Counted from the first letter of the stretch, positions 36,944-49,622 are shown. The stretch is DNA of 64,000 bases from Channa striata (GCA_033026295.1 CM065174.1:26277498-26341497); one strand, 5' to 3'. The notes: a model not told the origin generated them from the sequence alone. Program-made: numbers and translations.

Positions 36944-38597
36944 GTAAGGATTTCAGTCATTTTTTGAAGACACCCAGCTATATTTTTGACTATATATATA
37001 TTTGTAATACACATCGCATCTTAAAGCAATACACTTAGTTTTGTTGCAGTACACATTGTGCTTTTCATGAATCTCTTTTGCATCTGCAACTTCCAGTCTT
37101 TCACCAACCTGCCTCTTAGTTCCTAAATTGGAGAAAGATTTCAGGTGTTACTCTGATGGCGAGATACGCGCGACTAAACTCCTGATTGTTCTGTGCATCA
37201 TTCTGTACATAACATGCACCGTCTGGGGCAAAACATGTCCCAGTGCTGGAAACAGTCACGAGGGTTAAACAACCAGTCCCCTAGACCTGTGGTTGCGCAG
37301 TCCTCTCAAGCTGTGTGACCAAGCTGCTTTTATCCTAATTTGACATGAGGCCCCACATTTGAAGCTCAGCACAGGAACAACTGTTTACAACACAGCACTT
37401 GCATCCTCCTGGCTGTACCTGCCATCTCCTCCCATGGAGGCTTTGAACGAAAGGCTAGACCGTATTACAAGGCCATCGCTGTCCACTTAAGTCATTCACT
37501 GGAGTAAACTGACCTTACTGGCTGGCTTTAATGTGTCTCCTCTTTGTCTGCCTGCCTTCCCTATCAGTGTCTGGCCTACAGGAAACCAAACATGCTCAAT
37601 AGTTATTAATCGTTTTCGAATGCGAGGGCCTCCTCTTCGTAACGTTGTTTGGTCTGTTTGGGCAGTAAAAGCAGTAAACACAGGGTCCTGTGATGTGTGC
37701 TGAGCTCTGGTTTGGATGAGCCGTTCTACATTCATATGTCCACTGCTTCTTCAGGAATGCGCTGACGGAGATGTCGTGTTTTTTGTGCACTTAAGGCATT
37801 TCCCGTGTGGGGGATCTTGCTTTGAATTCAGGTTTGATCCTCGGCCCTGTCTAATTTGTGCCCTTTTATGGGACACTAAACAATGTCTGTGAGTGCTCAC
37901 TTCAGTCAGATTTTTATAATATCTATTTCTAAACACTGTTTACTCAGAGTTTTCATCTTTTTAGTTTTACACACATACAAAGTCACAGGACTTTAAGCTA
38001 TGAGCTTCATCGAAAAGCTGAGGATTAAGTCCACAAATCTCTTAGCAAAAGTATGGCCACGTTAGACATCCATCTATCAAAGATGCTTTACATTTACTAT
38101 TGACAGAATGTTCTGATGTTAATGATTGTGGGATGTGATTTATCACGGTAAAACTGTTCAAAGGAATCCTGCATTAATTTTATGATGTATAGTGCAACTC
38201 AAAATAAGATGAAAACTCCAGAATGACACAGTGACACAGATTCTATTACCTAAGTGCGTTTATTTTATTTTTACCGTGTCTGTGTCCATCTCCTGTGTGT
38301 GACTTGACCCGTGGCCAGCCACTGGCAACTAGGTCCAGGTATAGTTCTGCTTGGGGGAGAATGTTCCGGTGATGACAAAAGTTTAAGGCCTGTGGTGTGG
38401 GAACCTTTGGCAGTGTCTGCTGAGTGTCGAATGATGCGGCAGGTTTTTTATTTTCTGGAAGGTGATTGCACAGAATGTTTTTCTATTGCCATATGTTTTT
38501 CAGACTTTAAAATGGATAACATAAAAGCCTTCCAGCCGGCTTGATGTGTAGTCGTACGTATTACCACTTCCAATGTGATGTTAGTGTGTTTTTGTAC

Positions 38598-38643
38598 ATT
38601 TACTTTTACATGTAGTCATTTGGCAGACGCTTTTATCCGTGTG
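38598..38643 (+). repeat. fragment of a widespread fish repeat
   Basis: CATTTGGCAGACGCTTTTAT (about 38617-38636) is the core of a repeat found throughout teleost genomes. Only about 45 bases are left. Confidence 0.4.
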
Positions 38644-39687
38644 CTTTCTTTTCTAACCTCTGTCAACAGTTGTGATCCAAAACCAAAAACTGCATTTAAA
38701 CTGCAACAAGTACGCACAACAACGCGTTTTTTTTTAAATTCTACATAAATCTGAAAACTTAGTCACTCTGCAAACCAACTTGCATGTATTGCCATTAAAT
38801 TCGTCAGTGTCCCGCCCCCTTCCTGCACTAAAGGATTATTTGACAATTAGTTGCCAATCAAACAGTGTGCTGTTGTCAAGCTTGGTGAGCCAGTGATGAT
38901 CAGTGTTGCCAACTTAGTGACTTTGTCTCTATATTTTGTGAGCATTCAGACCCGTGTAACAACTCTTTCAAAAAAATGATTAGCAACAAATCTAGCAATT
39001 TCTTCTTCTACTGGAGACATTTGGAAAAGACGTTTCATTCCCACTTTTCTCAATGAGTGGCAGGTGCTGCCGTAAGCCCCTCCCACGTCCCCAAACACTC
39101 ACAGACGACCCAGTCGAATGAGCGGTAAGCGGGGGTTGGAGACCACTGGTTTATGCTATAGCAGACAAAGTTTTCTTTAGTTTTGTTGCAACCAAATTTT
39201 GTTTTATATTCATTTATATGACATTTTTACATGCTCATGCCCACGGAATGGACTCCCACCACTTTTTCCCCAAGTGACAAAGAAAAAAACATTTTAGAAG
39301 AGAGAAAGCTCTCTCCTAAGTTTTTAGAAGGTGTCAGAGGAAACTGAGAGAACAGGGCAGTCGGTGGCATTAGCAGAAAAAATGGAGGACCAAAATGTGA
39401 TAAATATTTGCACCCACTCAGCTTTCCTACAGTAATGAGTACTTTAGCGATCAACTGTTTCTTCAGCAGTGGACCAGAAGGTTCATATCCTGTGCTGACA
39501 ATCTACATCACCCCCCCAGCTCCATGTCCAAAGCACCTCTGTAGTTTCTTTAAATAACAAGTTAAAACATGACACTGACAAATTTACAGGCTGGGTAATG
39601 ACCTACGGTATCAGTCACATGCTAGTATTGGTATTATAAAAATGCTACACGAATTTTGGTTTAATGAGAGCGAAATTACATAACAGG

Positions 39688-39870
39688 CGACTGTGGCTCA
39701 GGAGGTAGGGCAGTCTCACACCGATTCCCGGTTTGATTCCTGGCTCCTCGGATCACATGTTAAAGTGTCTTTGAGCAAGACACTGAACCCCAAGTTGCAG
39801 CAAAATGCAAGTTGCAGATGGTGACACTTTCATTACCTAAATCTGTACAGTAAACACTGACCACATTACA
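39688..39870 (+). repeat. tRNA-derived SINE (plus strand)
   Basis: GACTGTGGCTCAGGAGGTAG contains box A (39693-39704). CCCGGTTTGATTCCTGG at 39727-39743 contains box B at the normal tRNA spacing. The tRNA-unrelated body follows with TTGAGCAAGACACTGAACCC (about 39771-39790). It is not a tRNA gene, as the stems do not pair. A body fragment of the same family is at 18450-18545. Confidence 0.7.
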
Positions 39871-39934
39871 TTTTTATTATTTTTTAACCAATTTTAAATT
39901 AGATCGTCAAATTAGTGCCATTGTAAAGTCTGGT

Positions 39935-40384
39935 TTTTTCCACCTTAGGCAGCTGGCTAAGCTAAAGCCTTTTGTTACACGGCAACACTTTGAAACAGTA
40001 ATCCATGCCTTTATTACATCTCGGCTGGATTACTGTAATACACTGTATTTTGGAGTAAATCAATCCTCTCTTGCACGTCTCCAACTGGTCCAAAATGCTG
40101 CTGCTCGTCTCATGGTTGGGGCACGTAAGAGGGAGCACATAACTCCCATTTTGGCGACTCTTTACTGGTTGCCTGTGCATTTTAGAGTTCATTTTAAAAT
40201 TCTGTTATTGGGTGTAAATCTTCACACAGTCTTGCCCCCATGTATCTTGCTGAGCTACTTATACCCTATGCACCTTCCCGCCCTCTCAGCCCTACTTCTG
40301 CACATTAGGCAGGCACATTCATTGTCCATTTTTAAAACTTACTTGAAGACCCATTTTTATTCTCTGGCTTTTAATTCAGCATGA
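39935..40384 (+). mobile_element. L2/Rex-like LINE fragment with a 450-base open frame
   Basis: An uninterrupted frame from 39935 to 40384 encodes the end of a LINE reverse transcriptase and its C-terminal region: FFHLRQLAKLKPFVTRQHFE, VIHAFITSRLDYCNTLYFG, LQLVQNAAARLMVGARKREH and ILATLYWLPVHFRV, ending KTHFYSLAFNSA and a TGA. It is 5'-truncated inside the reverse transcriptase, after the catalytic box. The intact frame suggests a fairly recent insertion, but without the catalytic core it cannot act. Confidence 0.85.
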
Positions 40385-42197
40385 GGACTTATTCTTTTGT
40401 TTTCAATTTTCTTTATTGGCCCAAAATGTCCAAGATCCCGAGTCTTGGTATCCCAGACCACTAGTCACTTTGATGCCTGATTCATAGCATAGCGTCCACC
40501 TAGCAAGCTAGCCACCCACTTCAAGTAAATTACCCTGGAAAGAATCTTAGGATACATTGAGTTGCAAAGGATTTACTCATCTTAGTCTTCGTTGCCATGC
40601 GGTTGCCAGGAGACGGTAGGCCGCACATGGTTAATGGCCACTTGCATTTATTTCATTTGTTCTTGCATCCTACATTTCTGACTGTGTAGGACAGTGAATG
40701 AAGTGAGAATACTTGCACGATGACATTTTATTGTCCAGATTTTCACATTTTCTACTTATCACTTCACCCAGATGTGTTTCTTGGTTTCCAGTTGTTTGCA
40801 GATTTTCCGTTGAGCCCTCATCTGTCTGCAGTGAAACCTGTTTGCATGTTGAACATCCAGTGCATCTTATTTGAAAATAAGCATTTTCCGTGTGAATAAT
40901 ATTGTTGTATACATGGTCTGCCAGGCCTGCACTGTAATAGTCAAAACACAGAGTTTACTGAAGGCCCATCAGGTTCAGATTATGGAAACTGTGGTGTTAT
41001 TAGAAGGTTTCGTTTGTGACCTTAGAGAAGATTTTGAACGTGGAATACCATATGTTAGTCACTGATTTGTTCGTTAGTCTTAGGTGTGAACTTTTTCTCT
41101 CATTCCTCCTATCATCTCAGTTTCCTCTCTTCTGTCAGCTCCCTGCTCGTCCACCAAGGATGTCAAACACATGCTACCTCACTGCCTGGGTGAACCCCAC
41201 AGCCTTGGAGAGGCACAAAAGGCTTCTCTGGCGTTACCAACAGCCCCTGTGGCTTACCTCAAGCCCCCAACATAGCACACTACATTACTGTCTGCCTCCA
41301 CCTCATCTGCTCCCAGAGCACTAAATTATTGTCAACAAGCCCACCCCCCCCCAACAGACACACACACTTCCGTACACTCACAAAAGCTCAGTGGGTCTGC
41401 GTGTGTCTAAGGTTGTGCGGGTGTGATCATTATTGGATCAACATTTTGTTGCTGGTGTGTTTAGGCGTACTGCAAACAGACTGTCACTGTCTGTATCTGC
41501 TTGCATTTAAAGATATTTATGACAATCTCAGTCATTTCTTCAGTCTGTTTACTCAAGTGTTTGTTTTTGCCTGGCTTAGACTTGCAGCACAAGTGATAGA
41601 CGCCCCTCCGCTTTGAGCATTGTTGTTAGTCATAGTTTGCTCCTATTTGTCTTGTTCTTGTTTAACCCCACATCTGTTGGGGTGGGAAGGGAACAATATG
41701 TTCTTATAAATGTCCAAGACGTTTATCTGTTTGCGAAGGCTGGATTTTGTTTGTCATTTAGCATTATTGGTCGCTATTTTTATTTTTGCTGACAAGATAC
41801 CGATTGTGTTTTGCCCGTAAATGTGTGCATGTGTGCTTTTGTGCGCATCCCCACAGGGATTATTTTGCTGGTCAATCAGCAGCGGAGCCATCCTCAATTT
41901 ATTGGGTACCACAGTCTCCATTAGGTCATACAGTGCACACGCACAGACACGTCACCGTCATTAGACTCCCATTTATCTTCCCAAACAAGAGACTCCCCAC
42001 AAACACATTAATGGTTTAAGATAGTTACAGACGTTCTCCGGGGAGGCGGCCTCTGAAAATCTCTGCATTTGTGTTTCTGTTTTGTCCCGGCAGTCTTTTG
42101 ATCATGGGGCCATTTACCCGAATGTGCACAAACACTCACGCTTTACAAATGCTCATGGGTGCCCCTGTTAGCGTGGCTGTCCTTTTTGTCTTTTCAG

Positions 42198-42274
42198 GCT
42201 GCTATCCCTGCACTGGGCCAAGCCTCAACCCAATTGCTCTTGGAAGCCGCTGGCTAGCCTACGCTGAGAACAAG
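42198..42274 (+). CDS. bcas3: bcas3 exon 10 (residues 217-242)
   Basis: A 77-base exon encoding SCYPCTGPSLNPIALGSRWL and then AYAENK. NPIALGSRWLAYAENK is a BCAS3 hallmark. It enters in phase 1 (A from exon 9 plus GC gives Ser217) and leaves in phase 0. The acceptor is TTTGTCTTTTCAG and the donor AAG|GTAGCC. Confidence 0.97.
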
Positions 42275-42883
42275 GTAGCCCGCACACACATTAATCCTTT
42301 GTAGAAGTGCCTTATCAGAGAAGCGACATATTTACAATACAGAAATGCATTTTTATCTATTTTCTGCCTCTTTAATCTGTCTGGATAAACAACTCATTCC
42401 AAGAAGAGCCCACTAGAGATGATAACATTTTGAAAATGAACAGATGCACAGGACTTTTCTGTTTTCTTCTTTTTAATGGGATTGTTAAGTATTTACAAAA
42501 CCAGAATGTTTTATTGCACACTCTGCAATACATTTAAAAAGTAATAGTGTTTTTTGTGCAGGCCCACTCAAGTAATTGACAGATGGGGCCATGGTTTGTG
42601 TGACTGCCCAAGGATTTCCAGAAATGACAAAATCTAGTTTTGTGAGCAGTAATACTGAGTAAGAGTAATAGTGGGACACAACCATTCAAGTAATATTGTA
42701 TTTGAAATGAAATCAGGGCAGATTGGCTCTTGGATTGTGCAATGTTTCTTTGAGAGCAAAACCAATTTCCCCCCAAAAGTGAAGAGGGGAGCCTTTTGGA
42801 TGTCTGAGTTAATTCTCCCATTTTCGTCCTAATACATCCTCTGCAGACCTTGCATTTATCTGTAAATATTTGTGTTTTTGCAG
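42275..42883 (+). other. bcas3 intron 10
   Basis: A 609-base intron without recognised repeats. The long open frame on the minus strand here has no support. Confidence 0.9.
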
Positions 42884-42967
42884 TTGATAAGATGTCACCA
42901 GTCTCGTGGAGGGGCTTGCGGTGACAATGCACAGTCCTACACAGCTACAGTGATCAATGCTGCCAAA
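42884..42967 (+). CDS. bcas3: bcas3 exon 11 (residues 243-270)
   Basis: An 84-base exon encoding LIRCHQSRGGACGDNAQSYT and then ATVINAAK. It is phase 0 at both ends, so skipping keeps the frame. CHQSRGGACGDN is conserved in the family. The acceptor GTGTTTTTGCAG and donor AAA|GTAAGT are both good. Confidence 0.97.
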
Positions 42968-43029
42968 GTAAGTAGCAATACGTACACACAGTTGTTCTCC
43001 ACATTACACATTTTATACCTATTTGTATC

Positions 43030-43180
43030 AGTTTTATATGTTTTTTTGCACGTTACATTGCACGTGTGCACTTTACTCTTTATTGATTTTATTGCTTTTA
43101 CTGGCCTGTTATTCTTGTGAGCTGTGTAACAAGTAAATTTCCCTGATGCGAAATCAATTAAGATTTACCTTACCTTCTCT
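43030..43180 (+). repeat. LINE 3'-tail fragment
   Basis: GAGCTGTGTAACAAGTAAAT and TTCCCTGATGCGAAATCAA, then TTACCTTACCTTCT at 43120-43180, form a typical fish LINE 3' end. The preceding TTGCACTTTACTCTTTATTG-like stretch is the usual 3' untranslated part. No coding remains. Confidence 0.5.
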
Positions 43181-44321
43181 TATGGCCAGGTTGTCCTATA
43201 AATAGATCGGTCTCTGTATGTTGTTTGTTTTGAACAAAAATGCATATTTTATCATTCAATTATAGTACAAAGGCAGTATCAAAATGCAACTTACAAATTC
43301 TATTCACAGCCCAAGCATTTCTGTAGCATATTATTGAGAGTCTCTGACACTGAATCAGCAACTTTGCCTTTTTTCTCGACTTTCCATAAGGCAGGTATAG
43401 TAAAGACAATTCATGCTTTTATAAATGTATGCTGTTTGTGTGCAGTGCAGCACAAAACGTGAATGAACTGCAGGTCTGCCTTTCTCGTTTTTCCTTTATT
43501 GTTTACATTTTCTTGACAGTGCAAAGTATAGAGATGCCAGATATTAAGGCCGTGGTTCACATTTTGCAAGGCCAATTTCACATGTTGCATTCTCGATTGT
43601 GTCACCAGAAAAATCCCATTTCAACACAAGTGCAAGCTGCCATCTGCAAACTGAACCTTGCCATTAGGGGCGCTGCAGTAAAATGAGCGCGGTGGATGGC
43701 TCCCTTTTAGGGTTTACGGCCTTGTAGCTGAACATGTGTGTATAAAGCACATTTCTGATTTATGAAGCTACCAAAATACACTGGATTGGAATTGCGTATT
43801 TCGTCCGTTTTTTCCTCCTTCTGTGGCACGCATCTTTGCACGGACGTCATGCTTACTTTTTACTGTGGCCATGGCAATGCTCAGCCTGTTCAGGAGCCTA
43901 CATCGACACCTTGTTAGAACTCGATCACCTCCACAGGTACTTTAGAGTGCACTTTGAACATGTTTAGTGGAAGTGCTGCTAGCTAGGCCAGGCATTTTCA
44001 CTTTTTTCCATGTGGACCGGCACTTCACTTTTTGGTTTTACCACTGGGTACAACAGTACAGTATACCTTTAAACTCAATCAAGACCCACTATTTACTCAA
44101 GTTATTTTAAGGTGAGTAGCACTTAGTAGCTGAGGAGGTCCATTCACCAGTGGTCGGCGGAGGATTCTGGGGTTCTGGTTATTGCAGGATTGCTGCAGCT
44201 GTTTGGCTTATGGTATATTGGACAGGCATGATAAACTGACAAAAACATATAGAAAGCATCATCATAGCAGACTTGAAGCCCTTTAGGAGATGCATTCAGT
44301 TGATGTGTGAGATGAGAAGAA

Positions 44322-44390
44322 GAAGTGTGTAGTGGAGTCATACTGGAGTACATTATAATAAGTGGTGGTTCTAATGTTTTGGCCTCATCC
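44322..44390 (+). repeat. MITE fragment related to the element at 59548-59866
   Basis: TAGTGGAGTCATACTGGAGT, ACATTATAATAAG and TGGTTCTAATGTTTTGGCC correspond one to one with segments at about 59610-59665. No terminal repeat is present in this copy. Confidence 0.55.
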
Positions 44391-45975
44391 TTTGTTTTTA
44401 ATATGGCGGCTTGATTTGTGTAAATCTACAGTAAGTGACATTCACTATACTTCCATTCACTATACAGATACTGAAGCATGATTAATCCCGAGACTGGAAT
44501 GGTTTATCTGACAACAACCCACCAACTGTAAAGTGGGACTGAAGAATTTATTTTACTCGTGTGGCAAAATATATTGTACGAGGCTAATTTGAGCGGCAAA
44601 AAAACAATTACCGGGTGAAGACAGTCACAAACCAGACATGCTTTATATAATCTATCACGTACCTGTTTCCTACTAGCAGAAGCATATCAAGTTTATACCG
44701 TTTGAAATTTGGAGAAAAGTTGATGAGAATTATAATTGTTTTGATGTAGAAGTAAGAGCTGATTTGTAATTTTGTAGTGTGCATCTAAACCAGCACAGCT
44801 GTAAAAGATAACTTATCATTTTAGGTAAGTTAGTTTTTATCTCCAAAGATTCAAAATTGGCTGTTATGATTGGACACATTGAGGCGACATTCCCGGGTCT
44901 TCTGTTTTGTCTTTGGCTTCTCAGGCCCAAACACTGTATTTTTGGCTACGCCTACACCATCTGTAAATGTGCTGACATTGGATCCACCTGGCCTGCCTGG
45001 CTCAGTGGGGCTAAGCTTATGAGACACTTCATCAAACCTGCCTATCTGTTTTTTTTTCTTTTCCTCCCACTGCAATCAATTTCTGTTTCAGTCATCTCTT
45101 CATGGGGGTGACTCCATGTGACCCACATCATCCTTTGATACCAGGTGAAGTTAATTCCTGGTCTGATTCAGCCCGGTTCTCATCCATGTCTCCATCCAGT
45201 CTCAGTGGAAGTGCTAATTGACTTAAAGAGAGCAAGTGTATCCCATTCCTGCTACGTGATGAGTGATAACAGTGAGCGTGAGCAAAGTCTTATTAACAGA
45301 CTAATGAGGGTATGCACTGAAAAAAGTACAGTGGCTTACAGGTTATTGGGATGGCAAGGGGTAGACAAGACAGTGGAGGGTGCGGGACGTCGGGGGCTGG
45401 GGGTGGGGGGTATTGATATGCAGACAGGCAGTCTGCTTGCCTGCCTTCTCCTCATTTAGGACCATATATCTCAATATGGATGACAAGGTATCTCCTGCTG
45501 GCTTGTGGCGCGACACGCTGGCTTTTAGTGCTGACGTTCAGAGACATGGAAACAAAAAAAGGAGGGGGTCGGGCGGGGTGGGTAGCATTAAAACATAATG
45601 GCTTTTGTTTATAAGAAAGATTAAAGAGAGTGCAACAGCTCTGACGAGCTGGACGCCTTGTTCCACGTCTGCTCACGTTAAAGTTGTCGCTCATCGTTCC
45701 TGAGCGTACGACTGAAAAAGACTTTCACGTAAATTGGGTTGTAATTTGTTTAGATGGCGACACTGGGGCATAGCTCTGTGTCTGTGTAAATGCCTGTGTT
45801 TTTCAGACTTGACCTATCTCCAGAACCCCACCACCCCCACCACCCCCACCGGCAGATCGATAACCCCTGTTTGGACTACTACTAAAAACTCCACAACTGC
45901 AGTGATTAGAAAACACATTAGTGTTGATCAATTAGGAGCCAAACGCCTCACTTAATAATTGATGGTTCTTCTGGC

Positions 45976-45980
<5 letters not shown>

Positions 45981-46017
<37 letters not shown>

Positions 46018-46018
46018 C
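45981..46018. repeat. (CA)n microsatellite
   Basis: About 19 CA units with one interruption (GC) near 46011. Confidence 0.95.
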
Positions 46019-46168
46019 AGGCAGCAGACACTGTTAGTGTGCTTAGCCAAGTGGCAAAGAGAGACAACGGGTGATCTTCAGACCCAACAAACGCGAGGCG
46101 CCACGTTGTATTGACAGGGCCGCCTAGTCTGAATGCCTGATTAGGCTCTCTGGGGCCCCTTTGGCGCT

Positions 46169-46185
46169 CACACACACACACACAC
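46169..46185. repeat. (CA)n microsatellite
   Basis: About eight uninterrupted CA units; the second tract upstream of exon 12. Confidence 0.9.
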
Positions 46186-46341
46186 CCACAGTCACATGCA
46201 TTGGACTCCATTAGGCAAAGACAGTGTAGTAGGTGAGATAGACTCCACTTAAGCAGCACTATCCATTTCCCTCAATCGAGCCACAGAGGTGTGTTTGAGC
46301 CAGACACCCTGGCTGGGCCTTAAGCGGACACAGAGGAGCCT

Positions 46342-46365
46342 CACACACACACACACACACACACA
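46342..46365. repeat. (CA)n microsatellite
   Basis: About twelve CA units; the third tract upstream of exon 12. Confidence 0.95.
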
Positions 46366-46452
46366 GGATTCTCCTGTGGACACAGTGCTACAAGTCATCA
46401 GCACTACAAGTTATCGGTAGGCATCAAGTAAACATAGTGGACACGCAAACAG

Positions 46453-46471
46453 ACACACACACACACACACA
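46453..46471. repeat. (CA)n microsatellite
   Basis: About nine CA units; the fourth tract, ending about 140 bases before the exon 12 acceptor. Confidence 0.95.
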
Positions 46472-46613
46472 GCTACAACTGCTTCGGCTTCTGCTCGTGT
46501 TCATTGCAGAGAAAGGTTTCAAACTATGTAAACTGCAACACTCAATACTTAATTTGTTGAATCTCATTCGGTCTTTGAAGCACAAACATAACCGATTTTC
46601 TTTGTTGTTACAG

Positions 46614-46784
46614 ACTTTAAAGACGGGCCTGACAATGGTGGGTAAGGTTGTCACTCAGCTGGCAGGCACCATACCAGCAGGAACTCCAGACGAAGAGGGC
46701 ACATCTCACAGCGCTAGCCGCCGTAGCCCCCACAACCCCGGTGTGGTCACTATCGTTGACACGCACAATGTTGGTGAAGGACAG
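46614..46784 (+). CDS. bcas3: bcas3 exon 12 (residues 271-327)
   Basis: A 171-base exon, the longest here, encoding TLKTGLTMVGKVVTQLAGTI, then PAGTPDEEGTSHSASRRSPH and NPGVVTIVDTHNVGEGQ. The flanks (GLTMVGKVVTQL and GVVTIVDT..VGEGQ) are conserved in BCAS3. The middle (PAGTPDEEGTSHSAS) is a Ser/Thr/Glu-rich loop that is variable in the family. It is phase 0 at both ends, so skipping removes 57 residues in frame. The acceptor is TTTGTTGTTACAG and the donor CAG|GTTAGT. Confidence 0.97.
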
Positions 46785-48164
46785 GTTAGTCAGGGTTTGT
46801 TCAAATTGTTCATAATCTACTATCACTGGCTTGTATATTGAGACGCTGACATCTGAAAGCGTAAAATGCCTCCTACACAACACAAGATGATTCTAACCCC
46901 ACATTTCTCCCTAAAAATAATTGATTGTGGGGATTATAGGTTAGGGATCCAATCGTTTGTGTGCAAATAAGTTTTATTCCACAGTGTCGTAGCTGTGAAC
47001 TGCTTTAAAACGTCTGCTTTGATTTGCTCAATGGCACACCGTAATCCGACAGAGGATAGGAACCTCTTTGCTTCGTTTTTCCTGCACCTGCCCTCTTGAA
47101 ATAATTTGATTTGGTTAACCTCGTACTTTTTCTAACCAAGCACTTCTGTTCTTTCTCACTCTTTTAAATGATGTCCAGGAACGATGTGAAGCACAATTAG
47201 AACAGGAAGGTGCTTGGTGTCAACTTTGTATTAATAGAAAACGATTCCAAATTTTTAATGGTGTGGCCCAGGTAAACACAGAACTTGACCTCTGTGTTTT
47301 GATGGGAAACCAGATTATGTCAAAGGTTCAATTTGTTTTCTACAGCTTGGAAATAAGCAGGTTGATTTGCTTCACACTCTGCACAACTTGCTGAAATGTG
47401 TAAGATTTGCTCCATATTTAACCAGGCAAACCTTCAGCCACAACCTTCTGTTTTTGCAGCAAGACTGTAGCAGGAGAGAAAGCTTGAGGCTGAGCAAGCG
47501 GAACAAATATATTCATATTTTATAGGGGATTTGGGAGATAATTGAGAAGTATGTTTCTAGACACAAAATTACTTGCCACACTGTCTAGTTAATGCAAAGA
47601 ACGATGGAAGAAGAAAGAATCAACACATTTCCAAAACAGCAATCCACTGTCTTCTCCTTTTCCCCGTATTACAAGGAAGAATAAAGACAGGAGTCCTTGG
47701 AGATTGTCCACTTGATTGGTTCATCTTGTCCCCCATCACTTGCTTCATTCAATTGGCCTTTAGAAGTATCCTCTGTATGCACAGTGCGTGTGAATTTGTG
47801 AACCTGAATCTTTGAATTTCAGCATGACACAACACGCAATTTATAATCAAAAGATTTGCTGAATATTATGTTGAAAAAAAATGTCCTTCACTCTGGTATA
47901 AAATACTTACAGTACAGATGCAGACTCCATAGACCTAGATACATCAAGTGTACCTAGAAAGAATCTTGGCCCAGCTATGCTCATGGTTTGAACCATGCCG
48001 GTTGCCTTTAACATGATCTCCCTTAACGTTTAAAGAATCCTTAAAAGCTTTTATCCCCCAGTTCTCCTCAGCCACTATAAAACATGATGAATCACACTGT
48101 AGTAGCTGTCACATTTTTAATGGGGTGTGGTAACGTACATAGTACAGTTCATCAGTGATGCACC

Positions 48165-48184
48165 CCACACACACACACACACAC
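48165..48184. repeat. (CA)n microsatellite
   Basis: About ten CA units. Confidence 0.95.
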
Positions 48185-48914
48185 GAATTCTCGGCCTTCT
48201 CCTTCACTCTCACGCCGTGAGTGACTGTAGCCGCCCTGCAGCCAGCGTGTTGTCTTATAAGCTGGACGTAAGCCTTCAGAAGCAGGCCTGCTCTCTGTCA
48301 CCAGCTGACACACTGTAACCGTACACTGGCCATAAACACTGACTAGGCCAGGCAAGCGGGCAGAGAGGGGAAGGAGACATGCAGGGTGGAGGGGAGGGCG
48401 GGAGAAAATGTATTAAGATGAGGGTTGGAGTGTGATTTTTTCTTTCTTTTTCTTTTTTGTGGACATGTGAGAAAAAAAAGGCAGGAACATGATAGAGGTG
48501 AGTTCCTGCGTCGATGTGACAGTCCGGGACATTTCCATCTCGTCCAGGCTTTGAAATTCCTTATTTGGAGGAGCAGCCTCATAACACACAGGCGCACACA
48601 TGCTCTCCCCTGTGTAGCAGACGTGGTCCTCTGGAGGACACTCTTGTTTCAAAGGGCTCCAGCAGGATTCCCTCACAGAAAAACATTGTCTGCCGGCACC
48701 GTAATAAAAGTGATCTGCTTCATGTCACCAGCCTCTTTCGTTCTTTTTGTTCTTTTTCCTGCTTATTTTCTTGCTTGTAGTCTGAGACGAACCCCTTTGG
48801 TTTTAGAAGCTGTTTCTTGTTTGGACTTGTACTACTTAAAATGCTCGGCCGGCCTCCCTGACATCGTTAATGTAACACTGGGGCCACATGTAACCCTGTG
48901 TATATGTTTTCTCT

Positions 48915-48939
48915 CACACACACACACACACACACACAC
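48915..48939. repeat. (CA)n microsatellite
   Basis: About twelve CA units; it causes the Thr-His runs in spurious open frames across it. Confidence 0.95.
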
Positions 48940-49617
48940 GGAGTCAGGCACATAGTGGCCACATGTCTATCCTCATTTCTAATCTTTCCCTTTGACTTTG
49001 TTTTCGGCCAACTCCTGATCTCAGTTAGGTTCCTCTCAGTCTTGACAGCACAAATTTGGATCCAGCCTTTAGTTGCATGAAGTTCTGTGCCTTTTTTGAG
49101 ACCATTTTTTTAAAAGTAGGAGGCCTGATGGTGCCAGTTTGTGCCTGTTTACAGGAAAACATGCTGTCGTGGAACAATGACAAATCCACATGTGAAAAGC
49201 CACATGATTGCCAAAGTAAATGTGTCCTTTTTCTCCATATTACCATCTCTGTTGTTGGACCGTTAAACGTCCTCACTGGTCTCAGTACAGCTTCCTCCTG
49301 AGGCAGCAGCATGAAGAAAATAGAGCTCCGATTTTGATGATTCATAATTTCTTTGGCGCAGCGTTTGAACAAAGTGCTTTTACTTCCTTTACTTCCTTTC
49401 CTCCAGGTAATATGCTAATTATGTTCTATCCACAAGAGGGCAATAGCACATTCAGAAAAGAGTGTAACCTCCAGCGAGTTCCTTGTGGGATGATGTCAAA
49501 GAACACTGGCGAGTGTGGTGATAATATCAAACCAAACCAAATTGTGAGGAGAAATCCTTGAGCGGGGGAAAGTCCCGCTCTGGGTTTAATGTTCTCATTG
49601 TTAGAAAATGATTCTGA

Positions 49618-49622
<5 letters not shown>

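Larger units (their letters stand above)
36944..42197 (+). other. bcas3 intron 9 (5.3 kb)
   Basis: Contains a short widespread-repeat fragment (38598-38643), a SINE (39688-39870) and a LINE fragment (39935-40384). The stretches 36944-38597 and 40385-42197 show nothing recognisable apart from a short CA-rich tract near 41340-41370. Confidence 0.85.
42968..46613 (+). other. bcas3 intron 11 (3.6 kb)
   Basis: Contains a LINE 3' tail (43030-43180), a MITE-related fragment (44322-44390) and four (CA)n tracts in its last 640 bases. The stretches 43181-44321 and 44391-45980 show nothing recognisable. Confidence 0.85.

Noticed and set aside
39688..39760. possible tRNA gene on the + strand
   Set aside because: Same reason: polymerase III boxes without a cloverleaf, followed by a known SINE-type body.
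42534..42932. 132-residue frame on the minus strand
   Set aside because: It is antisense to intron 10 and part of exon 11, with no recognisable domain; a chance open frame.
45981..46471. spaced CA arrays resembling a CRISPR-like layout
   Set aside because: The units are dinucleotide microsatellites of different lengths with irregular spacing in a vertebrate intron.
46437..46841. 134-residue frame that includes exon 12
   Set aside because: Only its middle is coding. The start is intron 11 sequence, including a (CA)n tract, and the end runs into intron 12. The splice sites define the exon as 46614-46784.
48425..48955. 176-residue open frame on the + strand, the longest in the window
   Set aside because: It lies in intron 12, begins with a Phe-rich low-complexity run and ends in Thr-His repeats from a (CA)n tract. 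It resembles no family I know.
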